DNA from: Acidobacteriota bacterium | GTDB taxonomy: Bacteria > Acidobacteriota > Blastocatellia > Pyrinomonadales > Pyrinomonadaceae | Assembly: GCA_003222895.1 (NCBI GenBank) | Contig: QHXI01000094.1 | Coordinates: forward strand, 1-64,000 | DNA length: 64,000 nucleotides | Direction of reading: 5' to 3' | In this document: in pieces, positions 49,574-58,324 of the stretch | Layout of the letters: each line of letters begins with the position of its first letter | Position numbering within the stretch: the stretch's first letter is position 1 | The notes under the pieces: generated by a model | What the model was told of the DNA's origin: nothing | Databases searched by the model: none | Seen by the model: only the letters and a program-made list of their open reading frames with translations | Program-made: the position numbers and the translations under genes

Positions 49574-51844
49574 GTGGAAGCAATAGCTCAACTACCTAAT
49601 CGCTCTCGAGCGTTCGACGCCTACCGCTGGCTGATCGTTATCGCCGGGGGCTTTGCGTTCCTTGCTTCATCGAGATGGCTGGCCGCGCCGCAGTTCGATT
49701 GGCGTTTCATCATCCTGGCTTCCGTGATGATGTTGGTCAGCTCGCGATTCTCAGTCCAAATCCCGCGGGTCAACACCAACATTACGATCTCAGATGCTTT
49801 CATTTTTCTGGTGCTGTTGTTGTACGGCGGTGTGGCGGGAATTCTCCTGGCCGGAATGGAAGGATTGTTTTCTGGCCTGCGGATCAGCAAGCGGCCGTTA
49901 ACCGTGGCGTTCAATTCAGCGATGATGCTCGCCTCGACTTCGCTCACGGTCATGGTGGTGCGATTGTTTTTTGGATCGATTGACAATTTGCGCTTCCAGG
50001 ACTTGTCGCATTTTGGCGTTGCCGTTGGCACGATGGCGCTGGTTCAGTATTTCTCGAACACAGGGATCAGCGCGATCGGTCTGGCGTGCAAGCAAGGCGA
50101 ATCGATCTGGCGAACGTGGCAGACGCATTACCTCTGGACCTCGATCACTTATTTGTCGGGCGCGTTGCTGGCTGCCCTCACGGCGAATTCAATCGAACGG
50201 GTTGGTCTGACGATCGTTCTGGTCGGAGCGCCTGTCATCGGCATCGTTTACTTCACCTATCACAAATATCTGAACGAGATTAAGACGACGTCGGCGACGG
50301 CCGAACAGGCCGAGCGTGAGCGCGCCGAAGCTGAACGCGCGCGCGCCGAAGCCGAGCGCGAACGCGCCGAACAAGCCGAGCGTCACGTCGAAGAATTGAA
50401 TCGTCACATCGCTGAGCAGGAACGCATCAGCTCGCAGTTGCAGGAGAGCAAGGATCACTTTCGTCACGCGGCTTTCCACGACGCGCTGACGAACCTGCCG
50501 AATCGCGCATTACTGACTGAGAATTTGAAGTTCGTGATCGAACGAGCGAAGAACCATGAAGACTATCAGTTCGCGGTGCTCTTCCTCGATCTCGATCGAT
50601 TTAAGAACGTGAACGACAGTCTGGGTCACTCGATCGGCGATCAATTGCTGATTGCGATGGCGCGGCGTCTGGAAAGCTGCATTCGCGACGTCGATATGGT
50701 TGCCCGTCTTGGCGGTGACGAGTTTGCGATTCTGCTCGACGGCATCGCGAGCGGCGGTGACGCGACGAACATGGCCCGACGCATTCAAGAGAAGCTGGCT
50801 TCGCCGTTCAATCTCAGCGGTCATGAAGTTTTCACGACGACCAGCATCGGTATCGCGCTCAGCTCAACCGGATACGATCATCCCGAGAACATGCTGCGCG
50901 ACGCAGACACCGCGATGTATCGTGCGAAGGCCCAGGGCAAAGCGTGCTACGAAGTGTTCGACAAAGGAATGCATACTCACGCCGTGTACGTGCTGCAAAT
51001 GGAGAACGATTTGCGGCGCGCGCTCGAGCGCGAAGAGTTCCGTGTCTACTATCAGCCGATCGTTACCCTCGACAATGGGCATCTCGCGGGGTTTGAAGCG
51101 TTGATTCGCTGGCAGCACCCCGACCGCGGTTTTATCAATCCATCAGATTTCATTCCGCTAGCTGAAGATACCGGACTGATCGTTCCCATCGGTCAATGGA
51201 TTTTAAAGCGCGCCTGTCAGCAACTTGCCAAATGGCAGTGGCAATCGCACGCGAATCGCAACCTGTTCATGAGCGTGAATCTTTCGAGCAAACAAATCTC
51301 GCAACCGGATCTGGTCGATGTGATTCGCGAGACGCTGGAAGAAACGAACGTCGACGCAAAGCACCTCAAACTCGAAATTACTGAAAGCGCCGTAATGGAC
51401 AATGCTGAGATGGCCGTGCGTTTGTTGAAGCGATTGAAGGCGCTGGGCGTCAGCCTGAGCATCGATGACTTTGGCACCGGCTATTCGTCGCTCGGCTATC
51501 TGCATCGCTTTCCGGTCGACACTTTGAAGATTGATCGATCATTTGTCGGTCGCATCGGCGAACAGTCCGAGAACGCCGAGATCGTGCGCACGATCGTTTC
51601 ACTGGCTGAGAATATGGGAATGGATGTGGTGGCTGAAGGCGTCGAGACGCTGAATCAACTTTCCCATCTGCGCGGTTTGAAATGTCAGTATGGTCAGGGT
51701 TATCTGTTCTCGCGCCCCGTCGATGCCGATTCGGTTACTGCCTGGATTTCACGCAAGCCGCATTGGCAAGCCGATCTGTTCCCGGCGGCAAAAGAATTGT
51801 TCGTAACCGCGAAGCCACCTGTGATGCAATTGGTATCGGCGTAG
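49574..51844 (+). CDS. Membrane-bound GGDEF-EAL cyclic-di-GMP enzyme
   Basis: 756 residues, GTG start at 49574. Residues 15-230 have about six membrane helices of no recognised sensor class. A coiled coil rich in Ala/Glu/Arg (240-290, AEAERARAEAERERAEQAER) links to GGDEF at 380-384, with the inhibitory site RDVD at 371-374. EAL is at 508-510 (FEALIRWQHPDRG), followed by ESAVMDNAE, DDFGTGYSSLGYL and AEGVETLNQL. Both active sites look intact. It can make or break c-di-GMP, balance unknown, and could control motility or attachment. Confidence 0.92.
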   Translation: MEAIAQLPNRSRAFDAYRWLIVIAGGFAFLASSRWLAAPQFDWRFIILASVMMLVSSRFSVQIPRVNTNITISDAFIFLVLLLYGGVAGILLAGMEGLFSGLRISKRPLTVAFNSAMMLASTSLTVMVVRLFFGSIDNLRFQDLSHFGVAVGTMALVQYFSNTGISAIGLACKQGESIWRTWQTHYLWTSITYLSGALLAALTANSIERVGLTIVLVGAPVIGIVYFTYHKYLNEIKTTSATAEQAERERAEAERARAEAERERAEQAERHVEELNRHIAEQERISSQLQESKDHFRHAAFHDALTNLPNRALLTENLKFVIERAKNHEDYQFAVLFLDLDRFKNVNDSLGHSIGDQLLIAMARRLESCIRDVDMVARLGGDEFAILLDGIASGGDATNMARRIQEKLASPFNLSGHEVFTTTSIGIALSSTGYDHPENMLRDADTAMYRAKAQGKACYEVFDKGMHTHAVYVLQMENDLRRALEREEFRVYYQPIVTLDNGHLAGFEALIRWQHPDRGFINPSDFIPLAEDTGLIVPIGQWILKRACQQLAKWQWQSHANRNLFMSVNLSSKQISQPDLVDVIRETLEETNVDAKHLKLEITESAVMDNAEMAVRLLKRLKALGVSLSIDDFGTGYSSLGYLHRFPVDTLKIDRSFVGRIGEQSENAEIVRTIVSLAENMGMDVVAEGVETLNQLSHLRGLKCQYGQGYLFSRPVDADSVTAWISRKPHWQADLFPAAKELFVTAKPPVMQLVSA

Positions 51845-51911
51845 TTTGAAACTTGTCTTTGGAGTGCGCCGGCACAGCGCAGCGACGACGGCGCTTTGGA
51901 TCGCTCTAACA

Positions 51912-51946
51912 AAACACCCGCAAGCTCGCGCGAGCCTGCGGGTGTT
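51912..51946. terminator. Bidirectional rho-independent terminator
   Basis: AACACCCGCA and TGCGGGTGTT close a long stem whose centre is GCTCGCGCGAGC. T-rich tails are present on both strands. It lies between the GGDEF-EAL gene and the convergent exported protein gene and can serve both. Confidence 0.85.
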
Positions 51947-51973
51947 TGTGTAATCCCAGATACGGTCAAACCT

Positions 51974-53140
51974 TCAGTGTGCGATGACTGGGACCACGTC
52001 CCACGCCCAGCGGCCTACTTGTGCATCGCGCGAGTCCTTGATCTTGGCGCGATACTTGAACTGATTGCCGTAAGCATCAGTGCGCTTCGATTCTCTGTAA
52101 TCCAATTCGAGCTTCCAAATGTCCAGCGCGGCTAGCGTATGCAACTCGCCCGGTTCTGAAACACCGTTGTGATTACTGTCGACCCACAATCGCAACGAAG
52201 AAAAAATCCTATCGTGACGGTCGATCAGTCCGTCTTCGTTGCCGCCATTCTCTGGCTTATCGTATTCGGCCAGCGCCAGAAAACCATTTCTCTGAACACC
52301 CGCCGGCGGACTGGGTTGAGGTGTGAAGTTGCCAAACAATTCGGTCCCGTTGTCGACAATGCCATTGCCGTTTCGATCGAGAGCAAGCCAACCGTCATCA
52401 GAGTCGGCAGCAGTCCATGCAATATGCACCGGCCGGCCATCGCCGATGATATCGAATACGACTCCGTCGGCGGCATCGGTAAGATTGAAGCCGTCGCCGT
52501 TTACGTCAATCAGAATAGGAGTGCCGTTCGTGCAGCAGGTGCTGCCTCTTTCCGGTCGGCCCCAACCAAAAGGACATCCGCTGACGCCGTACCAACAGCT
52601 GTCGGTCCCCATGAAACCAGTTCCCGTTTGATCGCAGTAGTCGGGACATCCTGGATCTGCATTGCAGGTGCTGTTCGTGAAGTTCCAATAGTAATTATTA
52701 GCTTCACATGTCTCTTCGTCCTCCGCTTCACTAGCACTGCAGTAGTAATCAACCGGATGATTGGTTCCAGCAGATTGGTAGGTACAACCTCCGCCAAAAT
52801 TCGCGAAATCGGGAGCGTGCGTTACTTCATTGAAGCGGTTCTGGTTGGCGCCTACCCAAACTGGCGTGTCAAAACCAGGATAGCAAGGAGTCTGGGCCGA
52901 ATTATTACAGGTGCCAGCAGCACTAACCTGGAAAGCTGCCGTTTCATGACCATCGGTGTAATACAAATGCCACGTGTGCGCCTTTCCAAAGCCGCCAGTG
53001 CTGCACTGTGTTCCATAGAATGATACATTCGACGCGTCGGGCTGGCTTGGCGTGAACGTAGAGCCACAGGCAGCCAATATTGTGATTGTCGCCGACGCAC
53101 TCCCGACGATAAAAGTTAATGCAACCAGAACTCTTCTCAT
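51974..53140 (-). CDS. Exported protein with calcium-loop repeats and many cysteines
   Basis: 388 residues. The N-terminus (LVALTFIVGSASATITILAAC) is an export signal, possibly a lipoprotein type ending in AACGS. The first 200 residues have about 16 cysteines. The C-terminal part repeats acidic loops: IDVNGDGFNLTD, FDIIGDGR, LALDRNGNGIVDNGTELFGN and WVDSNHNGVSEPGELHTL, like the calcium-loop section of FrpC/RTX-type proteins. GGAGG lies before ATG 53140, which overlaps the stop of the upstream gene (ATGA). Calcium-stabilised surface or secreted protein of unknown role. Confidence 0.7.
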   Translation of the reverse strand: MRRVLVALTFIVGSASATITILAACGSTFTPSQPDASNVSFYGTQCSTGGFGKAHTWHLYYTDGHETAAFQVSAAGTCNNSAQTPCYPGFDTPVWVGANQNRFNEVTHAPDFANFGGGCTYQSAGTNHPVDYYCSASEAEDEETCEANNYYWNFTNSTCNADPGCPDYCDQTGTGFMGTDSCWYGVSGCPFGWGRPERGSTCCTNGTPILIDVNGDGFNLTDAADGVVFDIIGDGRPVHIAWTAADSDDGWLALDRNGNGIVDNGTELFGNFTPQPSPPAGVQRNGFLALAEYDKPENGGNEDGLIDRHDRIFSSLRLWVDSNHNGVSEPGELHTLAALDIWKLELDYRESKRTDAYGNQFKYRAKIKDSRDAQVGRWAWDVVPVIAH

Positions 53141-53643
53141 TTTTCAGGACCTCCTTTCTTCGTGTTGAAGTCCTTTAGCTCGTGAATGGACTTTAACGAA
53201 GACTGACAACCTTCTTCCGTGCCGTCAGCGAACATTACAGCGCCGATTCGAATCGGCGCTTTCCCGAGATTCCCAAGAGTTATTGTCTGTCTTCCGCCAG
53301 GAGGAATAACGATCTGGGGAGGTTGGTCTGGGGTAAATCCACTCGGTACGATCGAGTGCCTTTCTCTATTGACTATCTGCTCAATAGAGATTGAAGTAAC
53401 ACCAACGTAAGCTTCATTCTCTACTTCTAAAGCCGCAACCTGCGACTCACCTTGATAAACCAATTCCGCCTTGATTAGCTTGATATGTTCCGTGCAATTC
53501 TTGATAGGTGGAAGCGTCGAAAGTCTCTGATGTGCTGGATTGTCCTGAGAGCCTTGGGCTCGTCCCAATAATCCAAACCAAATAACAAAGCCAACGCATA
53601 CACCAATGGCTACAAACATCACAGTCTTCATGTGAGTTCGCAT
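53137..53643 (-). CDS. Hypothetical membrane-anchored protein
   Basis: 168 residues from ATG 53643 (AAGGAG six bases upstream). One N-terminal hydrophobic segment (MFVAIGVCVGFVIWFGLLG) anchors or exports it. The rest suggests an immunoglobulin-like beta fold (KLIKAELVYQGESQVAALEV, PPQIVIPPGGRQTITLGN), with two cysteines (NCTEH, GCQSS). Its stop overlaps the start of the calcium-loop protein gene, so the two are made together and may interact outside the cell. Confidence 0.6.
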   Translation of the reverse strand: MRTHMKTVMFVAIGVCVGFVIWFGLLGRAQGSQDNPAHQRLSTLPPIKNCTEHIKLIKAELVYQGESQVAALEVENEAYVGVTSISIEQIVNRERHSIVPSGFTPDQPPQIVIPPGGRQTITLGNLGKAPIRIGAVMFADGTEEGCQSSLKSIHELKDFNTKKGGPEK

Positions 53644-53847
53644 TAGTATCTCCTTCGGGTGAAAGGTAAATGTAAATTACAGTGAGCTGACTGTCGGAGA
53701 CATCCCTTGATGTGGGCGGCAGGGAGCCGTTAAGATGGCGCAACTATACTCTCAGTCAAGGTTAAGTCAAGGTTTTATCTTAGTTAGCCGGCGTTCTTGT
53801 GCATCGAAAAAGAAAACAAAGTTGGCGTCAAGCCGCCGCACTCCAAT

Positions 53848-55425
53848 TCACCCCGAATCAAAACACTTCTGCACTTCTTCAGGCCTCTTCTCAGGCAATA
53901 AATTTTCCAGATGCGGTTGGTCTTTCGCGGATTGATCTTCTAAAGGTCGAATCTCATAAAGGTTCGTCGCGACTTGTTTGAAATGAAAATGCGGTTCGAT
54001 CTGAGTCAATTCCTTTATCTCGCTTACGTGCCACGAGCACGGCAGCCACCAGCGCGGATCGACGTCGATAAAAACGCGGCGGCCTGCTTTCAAGTGCTCG
54101 GCAATTCTTGATTCGAGTTGTCCCGTGGGCCAACCTGCGCCGACGCCAATCCACCCCCACTCGCCCGCGCCGATGCCGCGCCAATACTGCACCGCGATCG
54201 TTTGCGCACCCGCAATGACGACTGCATCGGGCGGAATCTGACGCAACGTCTCATCGTAAGTTTTCGCCAGCGCCAGACGATTGAAGTACTCGTTGCTTTT
54301 TGGCCGAATCAGAATTCCGAGCAGGATGGCGATCAGCACAATGCCGACAAGCGCTGATACGAATGCCCATCGATCTGATCCAAACCTTCGCTTTTGAATT
54401 CGAAAATAGAAATCACCGACAATCGGCGCCAGCGCCGGCAAGCCCGTCAGGAAATACCGCCAGTTGATCGTCGTGCTGTAATTGAAGAAGAGCATCGCGG
54501 TCGCGAACAAGCCACTCGCGGCGGCGGTAAGCATCGGCGTCAGTCCGCGCTCGCGCCATTCCTTCCAAATCGCAAATGGCAGCGCGACAACAATCAGCGG
54601 CGCCGTCATGAACGAATAGACAAAGAAAGGCCAGAAGCCGGCGAGGGTAATCGGATGTCTTCCAGCTTCGCGCTGCATCGACGAAAGCCAGGTGTGCCAC
54701 TCAGTGCGATACGCCGGAGACGATGCGAACCAAATCGCGAACGGACCAATCGCGATAATAAAAAAGACCAGCAGCGACGATAAAATCGCGACAATCGTGC
54801 GTCGATCGACTTTCCACCCACCGACGAAAGGCGCAAACAACAGCCACGGAAAATAAAGCCCGACGGTTTCTCTCAGATTGACGCCCAAACCTAGCAAGGC
54901 AGCGCCCGCAATAATCAACCCTACGCGCTTTTGTTTCACGCCGCGAAGATGCACAGCCAACGCCGCCGCCGTGAACAAAACTGAAGGCACGTCAGTCATG
55001 ACTTGTCCGCTGTAGATGACGAGCGTCGGGGAAAACGCGACCAGCAAGGCCGCAATCGTGGCGGCTCGCTGCGAACCGGAAAGATCGCGCGCGAGAATCC
55101 AAATCGCGACAATTGCCAGCGGCGTCTGGGCGACCACGACAAACTTGAAAAGCAAGTAAGCCTGCTCCGGACGCAAGCCGAACGTCGCGTGTGCAAACTT
55201 GAACAGAACGAAATTGAACAGCGTGAAAAGCGACCGGCCCAGCGCCATCGATGACGGCCGACCGTGCAGAGAGAAGATCGTGTAGTCGAGTCCGTCCCAA
55301 TCACCGATGAACGGATTCAAATAGATCAGCGACAGAACGAGAACGATCAAAGCGGGAGGAAGCCAGTAAGGATACTCGCGAAGAAAGCTCTGTGGTGATT
55401 TCGCGGGATCAGAAGAGAAGGACAT
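53848..55425 (-). CDS. GT39/PMT-like polytopic glycosyltransferase
   Basis: 525 residues with about ten membrane helices (PALIVLVLSLIYL, LLFKFVVVAQTPLAIVAIWI, LLVFFIIAIGPFAIWF, AFVSALVGIVLIAILLGILI). The first periplasmic loop has the acidic pair GDWDGLDY, in the place of the catalytic Asp of PMT/ArnT enzymes. LRETVGLYFPWLLF and YFLTGLPALAPI are typical of the family. It probably transfers a sugar from a polyprenyl phosphate to lipid, glycan or protein on the outer face. The soluble C-terminus is about 130 residues. Substrate unknown. Confidence 0.75.
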   Translation of the reverse strand: MSFSSDPAKSPQSFLREYPYWLPPALIVLVLSLIYLNPFIGDWDGLDYTIFSLHGRPSSMALGRSLFTLFNFVLFKFAHATFGLRPEQAYLLFKFVVVAQTPLAIVAIWILARDLSGSQRAATIAALLVAFSPTLVIYSGQVMTDVPSVLFTAAALAVHLRGVKQKRVGLIIAGAALLGLGVNLRETVGLYFPWLLFAPFVGGWKVDRRTIVAILSSLLVFFIIAIGPFAIWFASSPAYRTEWHTWLSSMQREAGRHPITLAGFWPFFVYSFMTAPLIVVALPFAIWKEWRERGLTPMLTAAASGLFATAMLFFNYSTTINWRYFLTGLPALAPIVGDFYFRIQKRRFGSDRWAFVSALVGIVLIAILLGILIRPKSNEYFNRLALAKTYDETLRQIPPDAVVIAGAQTIAVQYWRGIGAGEWGWIGVGAGWPTGQLESRIAEHLKAGRRVFIDVDPRWWLPCSWHVSEIKELTQIEPHFHFKQVATNLYEIRPLEDQSAKDQPHLENLLPEKRPEEVQKCFDSG

Positions 55426-55436
55426 TGAAAATTGGG

Positions 55437-55469
55437 GTCAGTACCGGGAGCGGTAGCGACCGGACTGAC
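55437..55469. repeat. REP-like hairpin repeat
   Basis: GTCAGTACCGGGAGCGG followed by TAGCGACCGGACTGAC forms a hairpin with GTCAGT/ACTGAC and CCGG/CCGG stems around a loop with GGAG and GTAG words. It is the intergenic counterpart of the copy inside the gene at 25117. Confidence 0.75.
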
Positions 55470-55476
55470 ACGCTGT

Positions 55477-56241
55477 CTAACTTGCATGCACAGGCGCGGG
55501 CCGCTTGACCATCTTCAATTTCGCGCCGCCCCGGCTGTACTCGACTTCGTCCATGATGTTGTATATCAACAGCACACCGCGGCCGGTTGATTTGAACAGG
55601 TTCGAGGGATCAGTTGGGTCAGGAATCTCTGCCACGTTGAAGCCATCGCCCTCGTCTTCGACTGTGAAGATCGCCTCGTGCTGCGACAACTCAGAAGTCA
55701 CCCGCAGCAGCTTTTCAGGATTGTTTCGATTGCCGTGCTTCACGGCGTTCACAAACGCTTCGTCCAGCGCGACGAAAAGATTCGATTGCTCCACCTCGAT
55801 CATTCCCAAACGCGCAACGCGCCCGAGCAAATACTCGAGCACCGCGTTCATCAACGTGAGATCGCTCGGTAGTTCGAGATCGATCTTCTCACGTACACGC
55901 GACACATCCTGCGCCTTATCGATGCAGCACAGTTTGTACGACAGCGTGCGCTCGATGACGTCATGAACGGCGGCAATCGCGCGACGGCCGGGCTGATTCG
56001 TTACTCCGAGTTTGAACGAGCGGACGGTCTCTGCCTCATCCGACGATCGGTGATCGACCAGGTCGCTGACGAGCAAATCAAACTGGCCGAGATCATCGCG
56101 CGCAATGGCTTCGCAACGTTCGCTTTCGAGTGTTACGTCGTGGCCGAGCTTATCAAGTTCGGCGCCGAGCCCCGCGCGAAAATCGGCGCTATTCTCAACA
56201 ATCAGAATGCGACAACTGTTTGCCTTATTTCCCAGGGGCAT
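55477..56241 (-). CDS. Receiver-like domain fused to an RsbW-type ATP-binding kinase
   Basis: 254 residues. Residues 10-70 look like a receiver (CRILIVENSADFRAGLGAEL, FDLLVSDLVDHRSS) with the aspartate in VSDLVD, though the acidic pair at the start is weakened to Glu/Asn. Residues 120-240 are an HATPase_c_2 domain like RsbW/SpoIIAB: VALDEAFVNAVKHGNRN (N box), FTVEDEGDGFNV (G1) and KSTGRGVLLIYNIMDEVEYS (G2). Such proteins phosphorylate an anti-sigma antagonist or bind a sigma factor. No sigma or antagonist gene is next to it. Confidence 0.8.
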   Translation of the reverse strand: MPLGNKANSCRILIVENSADFRAGLGAELDKLGHDVTLESERCEAIARDDLGQFDLLVSDLVDHRSSDEAETVRSFKLGVTNQPGRRAIAAVHDVIERTLSYKLCCIDKAQDVSRVREKIDLELPSDLTLMNAVLEYLLGRVARLGMIEVEQSNLFVALDEAFVNAVKHGNRNNPEKLLRVTSELSQHEAIFTVEDEGDGFNVAEIPDPTDPSNLFKSTGRGVLLIYNIMDEVEYSRGGAKLKMVKRPAPVHAS

Positions 56242-56335
56242 CTTTCGCGTTGCGCGGCGGAGAGATGGCCGTTGGCCCTTCTTCAGTTCCTAATACGAAC
56301 CGGTCGCCGATCGCGTTGCAGAATATATCAGAGGA

Positions 56336-56456
56336 GACTCTGGAGTGCAGAGTCTTTGAGTCTGAAGTGGATAAGATGTCGGACGTCAGTCTCATTAGAC
56401 TCCAGACTTCGCACTCCAGACTCAGAACTGTCTGAGACTTGAGACTTCAGACTCAA
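56336..56456. repeat. Inverted repeat rich in CAGACTC
   Basis: GACTCTGGAGTGC (56336-56348) pairs with GCACTCCAGACTC (56411-56423) at 12 of 13 bases. TTGAGTCTGAAGT (56356-56368) pairs exactly with ACTTCAGACTCAA (56444-56456). The block lies just before the LpxL-like gene, whose start has no clear ribosome site. Confidence 0.65.
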
Positions 56457-56480
56457 GACCCTAGACTTCTTCGACCGCCG

Positions 56481-57404
56481 ATGAGTGAATCCCGAGTGAC
56501 GACGAATCTGGAATACTTAGTTGCGCGGCTGTTGCTCGGGGCGTTCGCCATCCTGCCGGTGCGGGTTGGATTCGCGGCCAGCGCGGTCGTGACGCGCATC
56601 TTCTTTGTGTTTTCGCGAAAACTCCGCAGGGTTGGCGAGCGCAATTTGGAAATCGCGTTTCCAAGTCTTTCTGCGGACGAGAGACAACGATTGCTGCGCG
56701 GATGCTTCGCGAATCTCGGTCGCTTGCTCGCCGTCTTCGCTCAGTTCACGACTCAGCCGGAAGGGTTGAAGTCGCTGATCGATTGCGAAGGCATCGAACA
56801 TCTTGAAGCGGCCGAGCAGAGCGGGCGCGGTGTCATTCTGTTCACCGGTCACATCGGCGCGTGGGAGCTTTCGAGTTTCGGACTTTCGCTGTTCGGCCAT
56901 CCTTTGAGCTTTCTGGTGCGCCGGATCGATAATCCGAAAATCGAAGCGCTGATCGATCGAGCCCGCACGCGGCTCGGCAATCGCACGATCGACAAGCGTT
57001 CAGCCGCGCGCGAAATGCTGCAGATTATGCAAAACGGTGAGACCTTAGGAATTTTGGTTGACTTGAACACTTTGGATCGCGAGGGCACCTTCGTTGATTT
57101 CTTTGGCGTGCCGGCATCGACGACCTTCACGCTGGCAAAGCTCGCGCTGCGAACCAACGCGCAAGTGTTGCCTGTGTTCGCGCCGTGGGATGAAAGCCGC
57201 AAACGGTTCGTCTTGAAAATTGAAGAGCCTTTGAAGTTCGAGTTGACGGGCGACGAAACTGAAGACGTGCGGCGACTGACGCAACTGTTCACGAGCGTGG
57301 TTGAGAGGTACGTGCGGCAGTATCCGGACCAGTGGTTGTGGATTCATCGAAGATGGAAGACGCGACCGCCGGGCGAAGCCGAATTGTACGGAATTGCAAA
57401 GTGA
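56481..57404 (+). CDS. LpxL/HtrB-like lipid A acyltransferase
   Basis: 307 residues from ATG 56481. The family signature is FTGHIGAWELSSFG (HX4E), with NLEIAFPSLSADERQRLLRG before it and LGILVDLNTLDREGTFVDFF and VFAPWDESRKRFVLKIEEPL after it. The first 25 residues are a membrane anchor (LLLGAFAILPVRVGFAASAV). It adds a secondary acyl chain to Kdo-lipid A or a related phospholipid. It is followed by a second acyltransferase gene, separated by a repeat. Confidence 0.88.
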   Translation: MSESRVTTNLEYLVARLLLGAFAILPVRVGFAASAVVTRIFFVFSRKLRRVGERNLEIAFPSLSADERQRLLRGCFANLGRLLAVFAQFTTQPEGLKSLIDCEGIEHLEAAEQSGRGVILFTGHIGAWELSSFGLSLFGHPLSFLVRRIDNPKIEALIDRARTRLGNRTIDKRSAAREMLQIMQNGETLGILVDLNTLDREGTFVDFFGVPASTTFTLAKLALRTNAQVLPVFAPWDESRKRFVLKIEEPLKFELTGDETEDVRRLTQLFTSVVERYVRQYPDQWLWIHRRWKTRPPGEAELYGIAK

Positions 57405-57563
57405 AAATTGAAAAGTGCAAATTGCAAATTGAGTTTCGCCGGCGTCAAACTAAGACGCACGCAACCGTCAAATTCAACCAACGCGACACGGTCGGCGGGA
57501 TTCAGCAGGTGATCTGCGAGTCCTTCAATTTTCAATTTGCACTTTTCAATTTCTAATTTTCAA
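57403..57563. repeat. AT-rich inverted repeat between the two acyltransferase genes
   Basis: The arms at 57403-57432 and 57525-57563 are near reverse complements (GAAAATTGAAAAGTGCAAAT against ATTTGCACTTTTCAATTT). The left arm overlaps the end of the LpxL-like gene, whose stop falls at 57402-57404. The right arm runs to the ATG at 57563, leaving no room for a ribosome site. Confidence 0.75.
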
Positions 57564-58273
57564 TGTCTTCCGCCCGATCCAATATTCAACTAGCGTCCAG
57601 GATTGATCGCGCCTACTCCTTCGCCGATCTGTCGACGTACACATTCAAAGAGCGAATGATGATTCGCGCTGCGGATCTGGCTTTCTTCATCGCGATCAAA
57701 CTGATCGGCAGCACGGTCAGGTTTGAAGTGCACGGCTGGGAGAATTGGGAAGCCGCGTCGCGCGATGGGAAGATTCCGATCTATACGTTCTGGCACGATC
57801 GAGTTTTTCTCGCGACTTATTTTTGGCAGCGTCGCAGGATTGTCGTGATGACGTCGCGGAGCTTCGACGGCGAATATATCGCCCGCTTCATTCAACGCTT
57901 TGGCTATGGCGCGGCGCGCGGCTCGTCCAGTCGCGGCGCGACCGGAGCGATCGTCGAAATGGTGCGGCTGATGCGCGCCGGCTCGCCGACTGCGTTTACG
58001 ATTGATGGACCCAGAGGTCCTCGCCACGTAGCCAAGATGGGCGCCGTTTTGCTCGCCAAGAAAACCGGCAATCCGATCCTTCCTTTCACGATCAATGCCG
58101 AAAAGTCATGGCAAGTGAGCAGTTGGGATCGTCCTCAAATAGCCAAACCGTTTTCGCGCGCGCGCGTGCACATTGCTCCGCCAATCTTCGTGCCTTCAGA
58201 TGCGAGTGAGGCTGATCTCGAAGCCAAACGCGACGAGGTGCAGCGCTCGCTCGACGATTTAGACAGCCGCTAG
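57563..58273 (+). CDS. DUF374 lysophospholipid acyltransferase-like protein
   Basis: 236 residues if started at ATG 57563, which touches the repeat; the ATG at 57656 (MMIRAADLAFFIAIKL) is the likelier start, giving about 205 residues and a normal DUF374 N-terminus. Motifs are IYTFWHDRVFLATYFWQRRR (catalytic His-Asp), FGYGAARGSSSRGATGAI and PTAFTIDGPRGPRHVAKMGA. DUF374 proteins are inner-membrane acyltransferases of lipid A or phospholipid type. With the preceding gene it forms a pair acting on outer-membrane lipid. Confidence 0.85.
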   Translation: MSSARSNIQLASRIDRAYSFADLSTYTFKERMMIRAADLAFFIAIKLIGSTVRFEVHGWENWEAASRDGKIPIYTFWHDRVFLATYFWQRRRIVVMTSRSFDGEYIARFIQRFGYGAARGSSSRGATGAIVEMVRLMRAGSPTAFTIDGPRGPRHVAKMGAVLLAKKTGNPILPFTINAEKSWQVSSWDRPQIAKPFSRARVHIAPPIFVPSDASEADLEAKRDEVQRSLDDLDSR

Positions 58274-58324
58274 CGCTTTGCGTTCAGCGGGAATGTTCGC
58301 TAGTTTTTCATTCGAGGAGAAATT

